DNA of 64,000 nucleotides from Escallonia rubra (GCA_033065855.1 JAVXUO010000425.1:248001-312000), one strand, 5' to 3'; positions 32,290 to 45,340 are shown, counted from the stretch's first letter. The notes: generated by a model not told the origin, from the letters alone. Numbers and translations: made by a program.

Positions 32290-34570
32290 GTGGCTCCAAC
32301 AAGCATTGCACTTTACTTTGTCGGTTTTTATTCTTGCTTGACATAAAAGGAAAGCAAAACAGCTTTTTCTTTTTGACTGAAATGACACAAGAGTACATAT
32401 CATTGAGTACCCCAACATGCAAGTGAAGTTTGAACTGGCCGGACAGATAATTGGTTTGTTGATATACCTAAGAAATATAGAAATTATATTATGGTGCACA
32501 TAATATATGAGAGAATCTCTTAGATCTAAAGTTCCTTATAAAAATGTTACAACTAGTTTAATTTGCATGTTAAACTGCAGTTCATTTCTTTCTTCTTCAA
32601 TCTACATCTGCATCTGGCCTTTTGGCAGCATGTTCTTGTTCCCTCGAGGCTTAGTTTAAGAAAAATGTAGTTCATGCTAATGGTTTCCTAAAATTAGGAA
32701 AAGCAAACGAAAAAGACTATGTGTAAGGGGTCTCTTCTGGAACAGTTTCTGTAGAAGTGGCCTTCTAGACTAAGCCTTACATGCCAGGTAACTGCACTGA
32801 TCATCAGCTTGTAAACAACGTTCCCGCAATGTTATCTTGTATTCTTGATAATGTTGGTGCCAGGCTTTCAGCATATAACAAGGTATCCTCCTTTGTGGGT
32901 ATTTATGCTTTATGAACATTAGTTAAAGCGAATCAACTTTTTTTTTCGTTTTTAAGATTGGTATATATTCTTTTATATCCTCTAGTTTTCCTCGCTCAAC
33001 TTAAACGACACGAGTGTATAACATTGGGCACACTACATACAGTGAAATTTGAACTAGCCAGACAAATAATTGGAATAGTGATACACCTAAGCAATATACG
33101 AACTATATCATGGTGCACAAAATATAGGAGACAATCTCTTAGATCTGAAGTTCCTCATAAAACCTAATCTTCGATCTGCGGGTGATCACTCTGCAGTTCA
33201 CCTTAAACTGCCAACAAACCCTTCCTCTTGTGAACTTCATTTTTCTGGTCCCTCGTGTTGTTTTTCCTTTGTGTTCCAAATTTAATTTAATAGGTTACTT
33301 TTACATTGGAAAGAAGGGAATAGCAAATATGTTAAATTTCATTAAGTCTTTGCAAATATCATGGCAAATGTACTCCTCTGACGACATTATGCATGATTAG
33401 TACGGAATTCTGATTTGACGGTACACTGTGATCGGTTTAACACTCGTTAGATGATTAGACGAAATTGACAAACTCTATATTTTCTCGCTTTACATGGAAC
33501 CCCTATAGCACTTTATCTAAAGCATCTTTTGCTATGCGAATTTATTGCATTAACCTTCCTTTGTCAAATTTGGTTGAAATGACAAAAGTCCTGCATTATC
33601 TCAGATTATTCGAGCGATAAAGAGAATTTTGTACAGACAGTTAAATATGTCAGATTCCAAAACAAATCACGTAACTGACCTTAAACCTACTAATCTTTGG
33701 CTGTTCATTCACCATAATTTCTTAAAAAATGTCACAACTAATTTTGCATGTTAAACTGCAGTTCATTTCTTTCTTCTTCTATCTACATCTGTATCTGGCC
33801 TTCTGGCAGCATGTTCTTGTTCCTTCGAGGCTTAGTTTAAGAAAAAAGTAGTTTTAACTAAAAGGGCTTCTACCTGAACAGTTTCTGTAGAAGTGGCCTT
33901 ATAGACTAAGCCTTACCTGAATACCAGGGAGTGCTACAGTAAGTTTCTCTTTGAAAGTGAAAATGACTTGTTCCATGCACTGATCATCAGCTTGTAAACA
34001 ACGCTCCGACAAACGTATGTTGTGCTCTTGAAATGCTTATCCGCCAGTAAGAAGCAACTTGATGCACTAAAGGTTCCAAAATAGGAATAGTTTTGGTGCC
34101 AGACTTACAGTATATAATAAGGCATCATACTTTCGTGATAAAAGTGAACTCTGTAGAAACTGTTGCTTTCCCAAATCAACATTAAAGCAATGAGAAAGGC
34201 GCGCGCACACACAGAGAACGGGAGAAAGATGCTTCATGACAGACAAGTTTGTGTTACAAGTGTGAATAAAGGTTACACGTGGGATATGGGCATAATTTGA
34301 CAGCATATTATGTGGGATGTTACACGTGACTGCGATTTTGCATTTATTTTGGTCATCGAAAATACATTTTGGTTGTTAAACAAAGCATAAACTAAAGGGG
34401 TGTAGCACTTATGAAGTTGTGCACTGTACTTTAAAGGTGTACGTGTTGGACTGTCACATAGGACTTTTCTCGTTCTTTGCTGGACATTAATGGTTTAATC
34501 ATGCAAATGTTGAAATCAAATCACAATTATCATTGATTGCAATGATAATGTTCGGATCTCCACAACAAGA
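32290..34570. repeat. Spacer block S, copies 2a and 2b
   Basis: Two S copies in tandem behind PGG copy 2: one at about 32290-32890 and a second, longer one at about 32891-34570, which restarts with the promoter-proximal landmark TTTGTGGGTATTTATGC. Both contain GCATGTTAAACTGCAG and ATCTACATCTG. There are no coding regions. Confidence 0.75.
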
Positions 34571-34808
34571 AATCAGCTGGATTAAGACAAGTTCAACTCT
34601 AATGAAATCAGCTGGATTACGAGCATGAGCTTCGAAGCAAAAACAATAATGAGTATCTTTTTATGATTTGATAACCACAAAATAGCGAACAAAGCAGGAA
34701 GGACACCGGTCGTTGTGAAGCCAGAAGGCACTACAGAGAAAAACAATGAGGAAAGAAGTGAAGGCAACAGAAGGGGGGTAACTAGCATGCGCTCATCCGA
34801 TCCGTCAA

Positions 34809-35202
34809 CAGGGCGGATCCAAGAAGTGCAATCGGGGGACCAAAAAATGTCGTAAAAAGTTTAGTCAATAGCAATTACTAATTGTATTGAGGACAATAAT
34901 CATGTATAATTAACAAACGATAAGAATTTAAAATAAGAAAAAGAACTAATTTTGATCTATTGATGTAATCTGAAGATACGGAATTTGAAATTTAGAAGAT
35001 TGAAGATAGAGTAAGGGAACGAGAAAGTCAAAGATTATAACGGTCGGTGGCACAGAAACTCAAAAGGACCATAAATCAAAATCTTCATACATTTTATTGC
35101 AATATAGTGTAGTATTTTCATAAATATTTTAACTACAATTACCCATTATTCGAAAATTGACAAAGAATTTTTCAAAATTTTGGGGGGTGCCGTGGCCCCC
35201 CC
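34809..35202. mobile_element. hAT remnant with intact left end (right end lost)
   Basis: Begins CAGGGCGGATCC after the 8-bp TCCGTCAA (34801-34808) and runs to GGGGGGTGCCGTGGCCCCCC. It then joins S sequence abruptly at about 35202. CAGGGGCGGA is a typical hAT terminus. The matching right end and the second TCCGTCAA survive only in the paralogue at 44042-44493. Confidence 0.75.
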
Positions 35203-36547
35203 ATCCTCTTGTGAACTTCATTTCTTTCTGGTCCCTCGTGTTGTTTTTCCTTCGTGTTCGAAATTTAATTTAATAGGTTACTTTTACATTGGAAAGAATG
35301 GAATAGCAAGTATGTTAAATTTGATTAAGCCTTTGCCATATCATGGCAAATGTACTCCTCTGACAATATGCATGATTAGTACATGATTCTAATTTAACGA
35401 TACACTGTGATCGGTTGAACACTCGTTAGATGATTAGACAATGAAAAAATCTATGTTTTCTCGCTTTGCATGGAACCCCTAAAGCACTATATCTAAAGCA
35501 TCTTTTTCTATGCGAAATTATTACATTAACCTTCCTTTGTCAAATTTGGTTGAAATGACAAAAGTCTGCATTATCTCAGATTATTCAAGCGATAAAGAGA
35601 ATTCTGTATAGACAGTTAACCTACTAATCTTTGGGTGATCATTTAGCGTACTTTCTTAAAAAATTTCACAACTAGTTTCGCATGTTAAACTGCAGCTCAT
35701 TTCTTTCTTCTTCTATCTACATCTGTATCTGGCCTTTTGGCCTCATGTTCTTGTTCCTTCGAGGCTCAGTTTAAGAAAAAAGCAGTTCATGCTACTGGTT
35801 TCCTAAAATTAGGAAAAGCAAACGAAAAAAGATTATGTATAAAGGGTCTCTACTTGAACAGTTTCTTTAGAAGCGGCCTTCTAGGCTAAGCCTTACCCGA
35901 ATACCAGTGGAAAGTGAAAATGGCTTGTTCCATGATTAACATGCCAGGTAACTGTACTGATCATCAGCTTGTAAACAACGCTCCCGCAATGTATTTTGTG
36001 TTCTTGATATGCTTAACCGCCACTAAGAAGCATCCTGATGCACTAAACAAATATACAAGGCAGTGCTTTAGGGGAAACACAAGAATCATTCTGGTTCCAG
36101 GCTTTCAGCATATAACAAGGTATCCTAAGTTCGTGATCCGCGTGAACTTTTGTTGATGCTGTTCCTTCCCCACATCGACATTGAGAGCAATGAGAGAGAA
36201 GAGTTTGAATAACAAGAGTAAATGGGGATATGTATATCCGTTTTATGGGCATAGTTTGACGGTGTATCATGTGGGATGTTACGTATGACTGCGATTTTGC
36301 TATGATTTTAGTCACTGAAAAGTACTTTGTGCTTGTTCAACAAAGCATAAACTGAAGGGGTGTAGCACTTATCATTCCTCAGGTGTGCCCTGTAATTTAA
36401 TGGTGTGCGTGTTGGACCGTCACTGGGGACTTTCTTGTTCTTTGGTGGATGTTAATGGTTTTAACCATGCAAAATCCTAAATTCAAATCACAGTTATCAT
36501 CGACTATATATAATGGTCACTTTCGGATCTCCAAAATAAGAAATCAG
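35203..36547. repeat. Spacer block S, copy 2c
   Basis: A third S copy. Its second half (from about 35680) is nearly identical to S copy 1 (from about 21073), including CTTTAGGGGAAACACAAGAA and GCATATAACAAGGTATCCT. This marks the most recent duplication in the array. Confidence 0.8.
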
Positions 36548-36555
36548 CTGATCCA

Positions 36556-36804
36556 GGCTTGGGCCGGCCCAGCGGGCCAGTGGAGAAGCCTGGGTCAAAC
36601 CGAGCTTCAGGCCATGAGAACCGGGCATGGCCCAACAGGGGAATATCATGGTCCTATCCAAGCTCAAATCCTAGGTCCTAACTTCTGGTCCGGGCTAGGG
36701 CCAAGCTCTGAATAAAAAGTTATTTTTTAAATTATTTTTATTCATGTTTTGTGTTGCCAAAAAATAAAATTTAGATAAATTTGTTTATAAACCCTCCTAC
36801 GAAC

Positions 36805-36866
<62 letters not shown>

Positions 36867-37970
36867 TATATTTTTCAAAAGGGGTGAGGAAAAATATATA
36901 TTTTGCTTGTAAATAGCAACCTTTTCATGTGCATTGTTTACTTTAGATACACTTAATTTGTTTGAAAATAATCCATGGTAAAAATGTAAACTATATAAGT
37001 CACTAGTTCTTTCTTTTGAATGAGGATTTATTAAAAAATATTTGACAGTTTTAGATGAATATTTTGCTACAAAGCTAAAAACGAGTTGAAGGAAAATTAT
37101 AGTAATATGTCTATTCAGCCCTTATTTGTCGCGGCTTCTTTTGTACAGCTTACAGCTTATAGCTTAAAAAATCTGATCAGTGGAGAACTTCTTCTTGCAT
37201 GAATTGCAAGCCCAGCTTCAGCCCCAACCCTAGCCCAACCCCGTTACCCAAAAATGACAAATGAAAAACGAAAAGAGAAGTTCACAATTTTGTTGGGTAG
37301 CAGAAGTTGCAAGTAGTTAGGTGACAGTGGGTGCTCGTTAAGAGCAACTGTCATGACTTTTTCATGAAAAAGTCAAACCCTCCTTTATTGTGTTGTTTGG
37401 ACATGAAATTATCTCATTCCACTGTCTACCACTATGTATGGAAAAAGCAATGTAAAGCACACCATATGTCACCAATCATTCTCAATTGGTTTTTAGGGCA
37501 ATGGGTTCGCATAAAAGAACCCTAGGAAGAGGCGAGTATTCTTGATTAAATTAGTCTTAATTTCCACTCACCAGTAATATATGAAGATGCCAATTCTAAG
37601 CAAAGAGTGAATGAAACAAATCCAACTTGAAATTACTAAGAAACGTCATCCAACTTTGAATCCATATTACTCAAAGCCTTCCACTTGAATGTCTAAAACT
37701 ACAAAACAAAGACCCAATCTTGGTAACGTCTGAATATTTAGCGTAAATGAAGTGGCGGGGGGAAAAAAATTCAAAATTTTAGGGTCGGGCCGGCCAAGGC
37801 TAGATTCGGGTAAAACCGGGCCATTTTTAGGGCCTAGCCCGAGCTCTTTAGGTCCAAGTCATGTCGGGCTTTTTTTCCCAATCCTTCAGCCTGGCCCTTG
37901 GCCCTATGAACCAAGGCTGTTACTGTTAACCAAGAGGGCTGGGCTGGGCCTGGCCCTTTTGATATCTCTA
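36556..37970. mobile_element. Non-autonomous hAT element, copy B
   Basis: Paralogue of the element at 21846-23170, in the same position in a duplicated spacer. The right end is TAGAGATAT on the reverse strand, followed by CTGGATCA (37971-37978). About 20 bases are missing at the left end, where CTGATCCA replaces the duplication and terminus. It carries a (TA)n run at 36809-36863. Confidence 0.85.
36809..36863. repeat. (TA)n microsatellite
   Basis: About 27 TA units inside hAT copy B. Copy A has only a short TATATA here, so the run expanded after duplication. Confidence 0.95.
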
Positions 37971-38204
37971 CTGGATCATGACAAGTTTTGCTTTGGCTCA
38001 GGGAGAGGAAGTTCATCTCTAATGAAAATCAGCTGGATTACGAACATGAGCATTGAAGCAAAATTTTTTTATTAGAATCGTGCTTATGATTCGAAAACTA
38101 CAGAATAGGGGACAAAAGAGGACATCATCATCCGTTGTAACGGGAACAGAGAAGAACAGAGGAGAATAGGCCAGAGCTCCTTGCCTCCTCAACAACGTAA
38201 GAGG

Positions 38205-38245
38205 GGTTCATGATGTTTGCACTAATCTGTTTTTTTGTTCTAAAT
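38205..38245 (+). pseudogene. OVATE-family 3' tail remnant
   Basis: Matches only the end of the OVATE copies (CATGATGTTTGCACTAATCT and the following poly-T). It continues into the shared 3' spacer of the convergent pair. Everything upstream is deleted, so PGG copy 3 has lost its OVATE partner. Confidence 0.7.
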
Positions 38246-38596
38246 GCTACTAATGGGCAATGTAACATATTTAAAGAGTTAGACATTGTTATATTGATGA
38301 GAGGATTATTATCATATGACGTTGAATCTTAATCATATTATCAGCTGAATTATTGAGCTTTGATATATTAAGGTCATGTTGTCCAACTTCTGTAGATACA
38401 TTTTCACAAGTTAAGAACATTCTTTAGTCAAAGATTCATATTGTCCATAAACACTAGTCAACTCCAACATCGATACAATCTGGACATTAGGAACCATACT
38501 ATGTAACACTCAACTCTTCACACTGCCATAGATACAGGATAACACACAGCACTCCATACTCACCAATCCTTGATTTCCCAATTTCCTTCGGACTTT

Positions 38597-41500
38597 TCAA
38601 ACGGGAAATCGGGTAGTTTTAATTGTAAAAGGATGTGTGGAACTATCGGCATTCCTGGCATGGGATTTAAGAACCTTGAATGGTTTAAAAGTCCAAGAAC
38701 GATGGGGCAAGGCAGCCCATATTTTCTTGAGTGAGTACTCCAGAGTCTTGACGAATGACATATAAAGAGGCATGTATGACAATGCAAAGATGGTGACCGG
38801 GAAGAATGCCACGGAGTACAAGGCAATTTTTGTCCATCGTTCCTTGTTACGTATCAGTAAGATAACAGTTGCTGCAAATTCCAACATCATCATTGAAACG
38901 GAGAAGATGAGAAGAGTGAGACCTAGCATTAGTTTTTGGGGAAGAGACTGTTTGAAGTCCATTAACCGAAAGGGTGATGTGAGGATCGAAAGAAACGTTA
39001 TCACAGATGTCAAGGCAAACGTGAGCGAAAGTACGTCTGTCACAGTGAAAATGATAAAGAAAGGTTTGTCAACAAGGATCGGAAAACCAGTTGCCTGATT
39101 TGAACCTCCTGGTACAGTGTAGGCTGCAGCAAAGGCAACAGTGGCAATTAGCACGGCAACAATTGAACAATTTTCAGCAGTGCGCTTTAGCCATTCTTTG
39201 GCGTTCTCACGAAGTTTAGCATTTTTTGCTGTAAATAACTGTTCAGCAGTCTTGTCTTCATGGTTGAAGTGCTTAACGAAATGGGTGGCGGTGACTTTCT
39301 GCACACGCTGCATCAAAATATATTATACTCAGATGCAGCAATATATTACATTATACTCAAAAACTCTGCTTCGCTAATCGTTGTAGTACTTCCTCCATTC
39401 CTTAATCTGAGTCCTCCTTTGACAGTCAAACATTTTATATACAACTTTTCTTGTTCTTGCATATTAAAGGTGTAATGCAGAAGATCGTGTAATTCAATAG
39501 AAACCTTTATGAAGGGGAGTCAAGTGGTCAAACTTCCCAAAAAAGGAAAGGAGGACTCGCATAATGGGACGGAGGGAGTATCATGCAAGAAAACACAATA
39601 AGGTGCTTGAAGCTTAATGCAATTTCTATGCTGTTATGCTATGAAATACGACATGCGCGCATAATAATTCGTGTGCATGTGGAGACAGTTGGAGTAATGA
39701 ATCAGGAGAATGCACCTCAAACAAGCGCAAATCCTCTTGCAGTAGCAAAGCAGGGCTTCGCATGTCTTCTGCTTTTTGAGCCTCTTTCTCTAAGCCAACA
39801 TAGTGCAGTATGGTGTTCCCATTTTTGTCAATCTTCCTTATTAGCCTAATCATGGGAATTTCCATTTTCTCCACTAAATCGAAAATCTTTTTGCGCCGAT
39901 ACTCGATTGCTACGTGTAAAATGTTACGCCCTTCGCCATCAACATACTCTACTGCCTGAGGATACTTTCTTAGTATTGCCTTAACAATCTCTGTACAACC
40001 ATATCTAGTTGCTAACATCAATGGCGTCCCCGCGACATTTTTATTCTTTGACGCTACATGATCTTGGGGCTGAAGAACAGTGGATGAACTCGCATACGTG
40101 TGGGTCTGGGGATTACTTTCACCCTTTGTAGATTTAGTTGCCTCCCACGAGGTGTCTTTTCCAGTCAAGAACTCGGCCAGTTGCATAGCTGATTCATAAC
40201 TCTGCTCTTCTGCTCGAATAGCTTCCCACAAGGGTACTCTAAAGCCTGGAAAAACATAATTCCCAGAAAGAGAATACACAATATTAGTCTAAATTGGAAC
40301 TGAAATAGAATGCAATTGGTGTCCTTGAGTATGGAAATTTTCAGTCACATTGAACACTGAAGTTCCATAAATATCGCTATTACACCTAATTTAGCTTTGA
40401 AACAAGGTTTTTGGGGTCATTTTCTTTAGAATGTGCAACTCATCTTGATTTGAGACAGTTTAGCTTGTCATAAATTATAAACAAAAAGCATTAAGCTAGT
40501 AGAACTGTTAGGAAGTCATATTATGTGGACATACAAACCACTTTTAACCAACTATTTCTACGTGGAAAAGTCTTAAAACGATAATTATGAGACAGGAAGA
40601 ATTTGTTGACCAAATAGTAATATGCGTGAGTGACACAAAGAAGTGACTGTTTTCATTGTTCCTTCTTGCTTGCTCGGTCTCCAGTGGTTGTTAGTGTGAC
40701 GGTACTTCAATCAGATTTAGAGACTTGGACATCGTGAGTGTTGTCTGGGTAACTTGGTGTGGCATTTTACCTTCTCCAGTTTGCCTAGTAGCATCCTCAG
40801 TTGAATTACCTGAGCACACAGTTATGAAATTTTTAGCTGAGCACACAGTTATGAAATTTTTAGGTTAGAATCAATTAACAGGAAAGAAACTAATTGCATC
40901 ATCTGTTAATAATCTAATAAATACCAGAGAGAACTGAATTATGGATCAGTTATCATTGGCATTTTCAAAGACTTGCTAAATTTTTACAGACAACTCAAAA
41001 TGACTTTCAGTGCCCGTGGAAAGGTTCAAGTGTCATACCGGAGTAGAAGAATTTCCTGACTTTCTTGAGATATTTTCCTTTGAACCGACTTCTGAATGCC
41101 GAATTGTCGCAGGAAAGAAGTTGAAGACCAGTCATACCATTTTCATCTTGTTTATCGACTAAATATTCGTACTTCTGAGCAATCAGAAGGGCCAAGTCTG
41201 TTTCCCATTGCACAGAAAAGATAAGAATGTATAACAAAGCTCACAAGTTGCACGTACGAAGCAACAATATCCGAGTGCATTATGAAAGTCTAATGACTTG
41301 ACAATAAACATGTTAGGCTTATTATATGTAGAAAACGGGCCAACGGACTCTAAATTGCAGTGACAACAGTGACATGAACCAAAATAGAATCATACATATA
41401 TACACTTAAGTCTTGGGTACTCACCAAAGTGCATACAAATGATGGAAATGTGAAGTATGGTGGTCTTATCGTTCCTCTGAAGAAATTCCCTTGGATCAGA

Positions 41501-41937
41501 CTCACTTAATTTAGCCTTCTTGTTGACTTCACTATCAAGAAACTTGAACATTTTCTTTCTTCCATAACGTGCTGCACGAAATAGAGCCGTCTCTCCATTA
41601 TCGTTGCGATCACTTAGCAACTCTGGTGCCATGCGCAGCATTCTCTCTGCAGCTGGTACTGTTCTGTCAGAAGTGGCTGCCTCGTGAAGTATAGTGTTTC
41701 CAATTACATTTCGATGCCTCAGCTTGTCATATTATCAAGCAAGTTGATTACTAAATCCCCTTGTTTAGAATAAGTGGCCATATGGAGGACGGTGTCACCG
41801 TGAATGGTTAATACGTGCAATGGGCCTTCTGGAATATTTTGACAAAGCTCAATTACCTTGTCTTTGTCTTCCTTCAGCAGAGCATCATGGAGCTTCCTGT
41901 TTAGCTCATGTTTTCCATCACCAACTTTGGGATCCAT
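38597..41937 (-). pseudogene. Ankyrin repeat / PGG-domain gene, copy 3 (frameshift in exon A)
   Basis: Exon plan as in copy 1: A 41937-41425, B 41197-41039, C 40809-40771, D 40245-39716, E 39307-38597, with all splice sites kept. Exon A lacks 16 bp relative to copies 1 and 4 near 41730, so the frame shifts and meets TGA at 41719-41721 after 72 codons (MDPKVGDG to LLDNMTS). Downstream ankyrin repeats (GETALFRAARYG), exon D and the PGG domain stay open in the original frame. Exon E is 21 bp shorter than in copies 1 and 2. This is a recent lesion in an otherwise intact gene; an assembly error is possible. A 27-bp tandem duplication lies at 40810-40863, just before exon C. Confidence 0.85.
40810..40863 (-). 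repeat. 27-bp tandem duplication at the exon C acceptor of copy 3
   Basis: CTGAGCACACAGTTATGAAA plus TTTTTAG occurs at 40810-40836 and again at 40837-40863. On the minus strand each ends in a CTCAG or CAG acceptor, so the splice acceptor region is doubled. The other copies have it once. Confidence 0.9.
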
Positions 41938-41982
41938 GGCAATTGTTAGGCTTTGAGGAACAATTTACCATTACACAATTAT

Positions 41983-41988
41983 TATATA
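41983..41988 (-). promoter_or_regulatory. TATA box of PGG copy 3
   Basis: TATATA on the minus strand, about 46 bp before the ATG at 41937, at the same position as in copy 2. Confidence 0.55.
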
Positions 41989-42009
41989 GACTCTTTTAAG
42001 GCATAGTAT

Positions 42010-43770
42010 TAGGTTCCAATCAAGCATTGCACTTTACTTTGTGGGTATATATGCTTTATGAACATCAGTAAAAGTGGATCAACTGAAACGACACGAGTGT
42101 ATAACAAACTCCATATTTGCTTTACTTTGTGGGTATAACAAACTCTTTTTTAGTTTCTATGATTGCTATATTCTTTATATCCTCTAGTTTCCCTCGCTCA
42201 ACTGAAACGACACGAGTGTATAACACTGGGCACATTACATATAGTGAAATTTGAACTAGCCAAACTGCCAGACAAATAATTTGAATAGCGATACACCTAA
42301 GTAATTTACAAACTATATCAGGAGAGAATCTCATAGATCTGAAGTTCCTTATAAAACCTAATCTTCTGCGGGTGATCACTCTGCAGTTACCCTTAAACTG
42401 CCTACAAACCCTTCCTCTTGTAAATTTCATTTCTTTCTGGTCCTTCTGTTGTTTTTCCTTCGTGTTCCAAATTTAATTTAACAGGTTACTTTTACATTGG
42501 AAAGAAGGGATCAGCAAATACGTTAAATTTCTTTAAGCCTTTGCCATATCATGGCAAATGTACTCCTCTGACATTATGCATGATTAGTACGGGATTTTGA
42601 TTTAACGGCACACTGATATGTTTAACACTCGTTAGATGATTAGACACAATGACAAACTCCATATTTTCTTGGGTTACATGGAACCCTTATAGCACTTTAT
42701 CTAAAGCAACTTTTGCTATGTGAAATTATTGCCTGAACCTTCCTTTGTCAAATTTGGTTAAAAAGTCAGCATTATCTCAGATTATTCGAGCGATAAAGAG
42801 AATTCTGTACAGACAGTTAAATATGCCAGATTCCAAAACAAATCACGTAACAGACCTTAAACCTACTAATCTTTGGGTGATCATTCAGCCTACTTTCTTA
42901 AAAAAAAATGTCACAACTAATTTTGCATGTTAAACTGCAATTCATTTCTCTCTTCTTCTATCTACATCTGTATCTGGCCTTCTGGCAGCATGTTCTTGTT
43001 CCTTCGAGGCTTAGTTTAAGAAAAAAGTAGTTTAACTAAAAGGGCCTCTACCTGAACAGTTTCTGTAGAAGTGGCCTTATAGACTAAGCCTTACCTGAAT
43101 ACCAGGGAGTGCTACAGTAAGTTTCTCTTTGAAAGTGAAAATGACTTGTTCCATGCTAAACATCAGCTTGTAAACAACGCTCCGACAAACGTATGTTGTG
43201 CTCTTGAAGTGCTTATCTGCCAATAAGAAGCAACTTGATGCACTAAAGGTTCCAAATTAGGAATAGTTTTGGTGCCAGACTTACAGCATATAATATGGCA
43301 TCATACTTTCGTGGTACAAGTGAACTCTGTTGAAGCTGTTGCTTTCCCGAATCACCATTAAGAGCAATAAAAAAGACGCGCACACTCACACAACGGGAGA
43401 AAAAAGCTTCATGACAGACGAGTTTGAGTTACAAGTGTGAATAAGGTTACATACATATATATATATGGGCATAATTTGACAGCATATTATGTGGGATGTT
43501 ACATGTGACTGTGATCTTGCTAATGTTTTGGTCATCGAAAATACTTTTTGGTTGTTAAACAAAGCATAAACTAAAGGGGTGTAGCACTTATGAAGTTGTG
43601 CACTGTACTTTAAAGGTGTACGTGTTGGACTGTCACTGAGGACTTTTCTCGTTCTTTGCTGGACGTTGATGGTTTAATCATGCAAATCCTGAATTCAAAT
43701 CACAGTTATCGTTGATTGCAATGATGGCGTTCGGATCTCCACAACAAGAAATCAGCTGGATCATGATAAG
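42010..43770. repeat. Spacer block S, copy 3
   Basis: Upstream spacer of PGG copy 3, closest to S copy 2b (CTCCGACAAACGTATGTTGTG is shared apart from one edge). It ends in CTGGATCATGATAAGTTTTG, the undisturbed target site of the hAT element seen in the other spacers. Confidence 0.8.
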
Positions 43771-44041
43771 TTTTGTTTTGGCTCAGGGAGAGGAAGTTCA
43801 ACTCAAGCGCAATTGTTCAACTGAAATGAAAATCAGCTGGATTAAGACAAGTTCAACTCTAATGAAATCAGCTGGATTACGAGCATGAGCTTCGAAGCAA
43901 CAACTATAAACGAGTTGTACCTTTTTATGATTTGATAACTACAAAATAGCAGACAAAGCAGGAAGGACATCAGTCGTTGTGAAAGCCAGGAGGCACTGCA
44001 GAGAAAAACAATGAGGAGAGAAGTGAAGGCAACAGAAGGGG

Positions 44042-44493
44042 GTGACATAAAAGAATTCGCGTCACTATTAAATACGTTAAATGCAAAATAGATTGTTCAA
44101 TTTGACCACTAATCATGTAATTTCACAATTCATAGTGATTTATTTAAATTTCTAAGGTTAGTCAATAGCAATTACTAATTGTATTGAGGACAATAGTCAC
44201 GTATAAGAATTGAGAATAAGAAAAAGAACTAATTTTCATCTATTGGTGTTTCTTTGTAATCTGAAGATATGAAATTTGAAAGGAACGACAGAGTCAAAAA
44301 TTATGACGGTCGGTGGCACAGAAACTCAAAAGGATAGTAAAATAAAATCCTAATACATTATATTGCAATATAGTGTAGTTTTTTTTATAGATATTTTAAC
44401 TACGATTACCCATGATTCGAAAATTGACAAAGAATTTTTCAAAATTTTGGGGGGTGCCGTGACCCCCCTGGTCATGGGGGTCCTCCGCCCCTG
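44042..44493. mobile_element. hAT remnant with intact right end (left end lost)
   Basis: Paralogue of 34809-35202 (shared TAGTCAATAGCAATTACTAA and GAATTTTTCAAAATTTTGGG). The right terminus reads CAGGGGCGGAGGACCCCC on the reverse strand and is followed by TCCGTCAA (44494-44501). The left boundary is approximate because that end is missing. Confidence 0.75.
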
Positions 44494-44959
44494 TCCGTCA
44501 ATCAATTATAGCATTCTCAAGGGACTGGCTTTGGAGTTTCCCTCTGTTGAGGGGACAACAGCATTGGGTTTCCTAATCACAGCGTACTCTGATTCTATAT
44601 TGGCTGGAGAAGATTTGAAAACAGCATTAAAGTGTTCTAAGGTGTGGCATAGAGTTGCGCTTTGGGCCCGAAATTTGACAGGAAAAACGTTCGTCTGATC
44701 CACTCACGGCTAATCCTTACATGTCTCACCAATGCCATGTTCTCTTTGCATTCCTTTGCAGTGGCACGTCTAGTGCAGCATTTTTACTACTGAAAGCGTT
44801 GGGAGTTCAGGGTTTTCATCCGCTGTATGAAGTAAACATCATCTATGTAATAATGAGTTGAACTAGGCCTGCTCAACCAATTTTTTGCCTCCAAATGACA
44901 ACCATCACTATAAGCAAGTTCAACTGCACAGATGAAACAATACTCAAAAGCAATTCATG

Positions 44960-45340
44960 TCATTTACACCAGTTGCTACAAAGGCCAATGCCATGGTGGA
45001 AACCGAGAAGATCAATAAAGTAACTCCTAGCATTAATTTTTGGGGATGAGACTGCTCGGAGCCCTTCAATGGATCTGGTTAAGTGAGGATTAAGAGAACA
45101 AGGATGATGGATGTCAAGGCACTTTGTATGGCATATTATGTCTGCCATGGTTAAAAAAGGATAAATAGACGTTCGTAGGATAACCAGTTTCTTGCTTTGG
45201 ACCTCCTGGTACAGTGAAGGCTGTGGCAAAGGCGATTGTAGCAATGAGCGCAGCAACAATTGAACAATTGAACAATTTTCAGCAGTGCGTTTCTGCCATT
45301 CTTTGGTGTTATCACAAAGCTGAGCATTACTCTCCAATTG
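44960..45340 (-). pseudogene. PGG-domain fragment, lineage B, copy 2
   Basis: On the minus strand, NAQLCDNTKEWQKRTAENCS is followed by a frame change and a degraded PGG segment. It aligns with exon E of the 57078 gene. As at 25978, it joins the OVATE upstream sequence directly (about 45337), so both junctions descend from one event. Confidence 0.8.
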
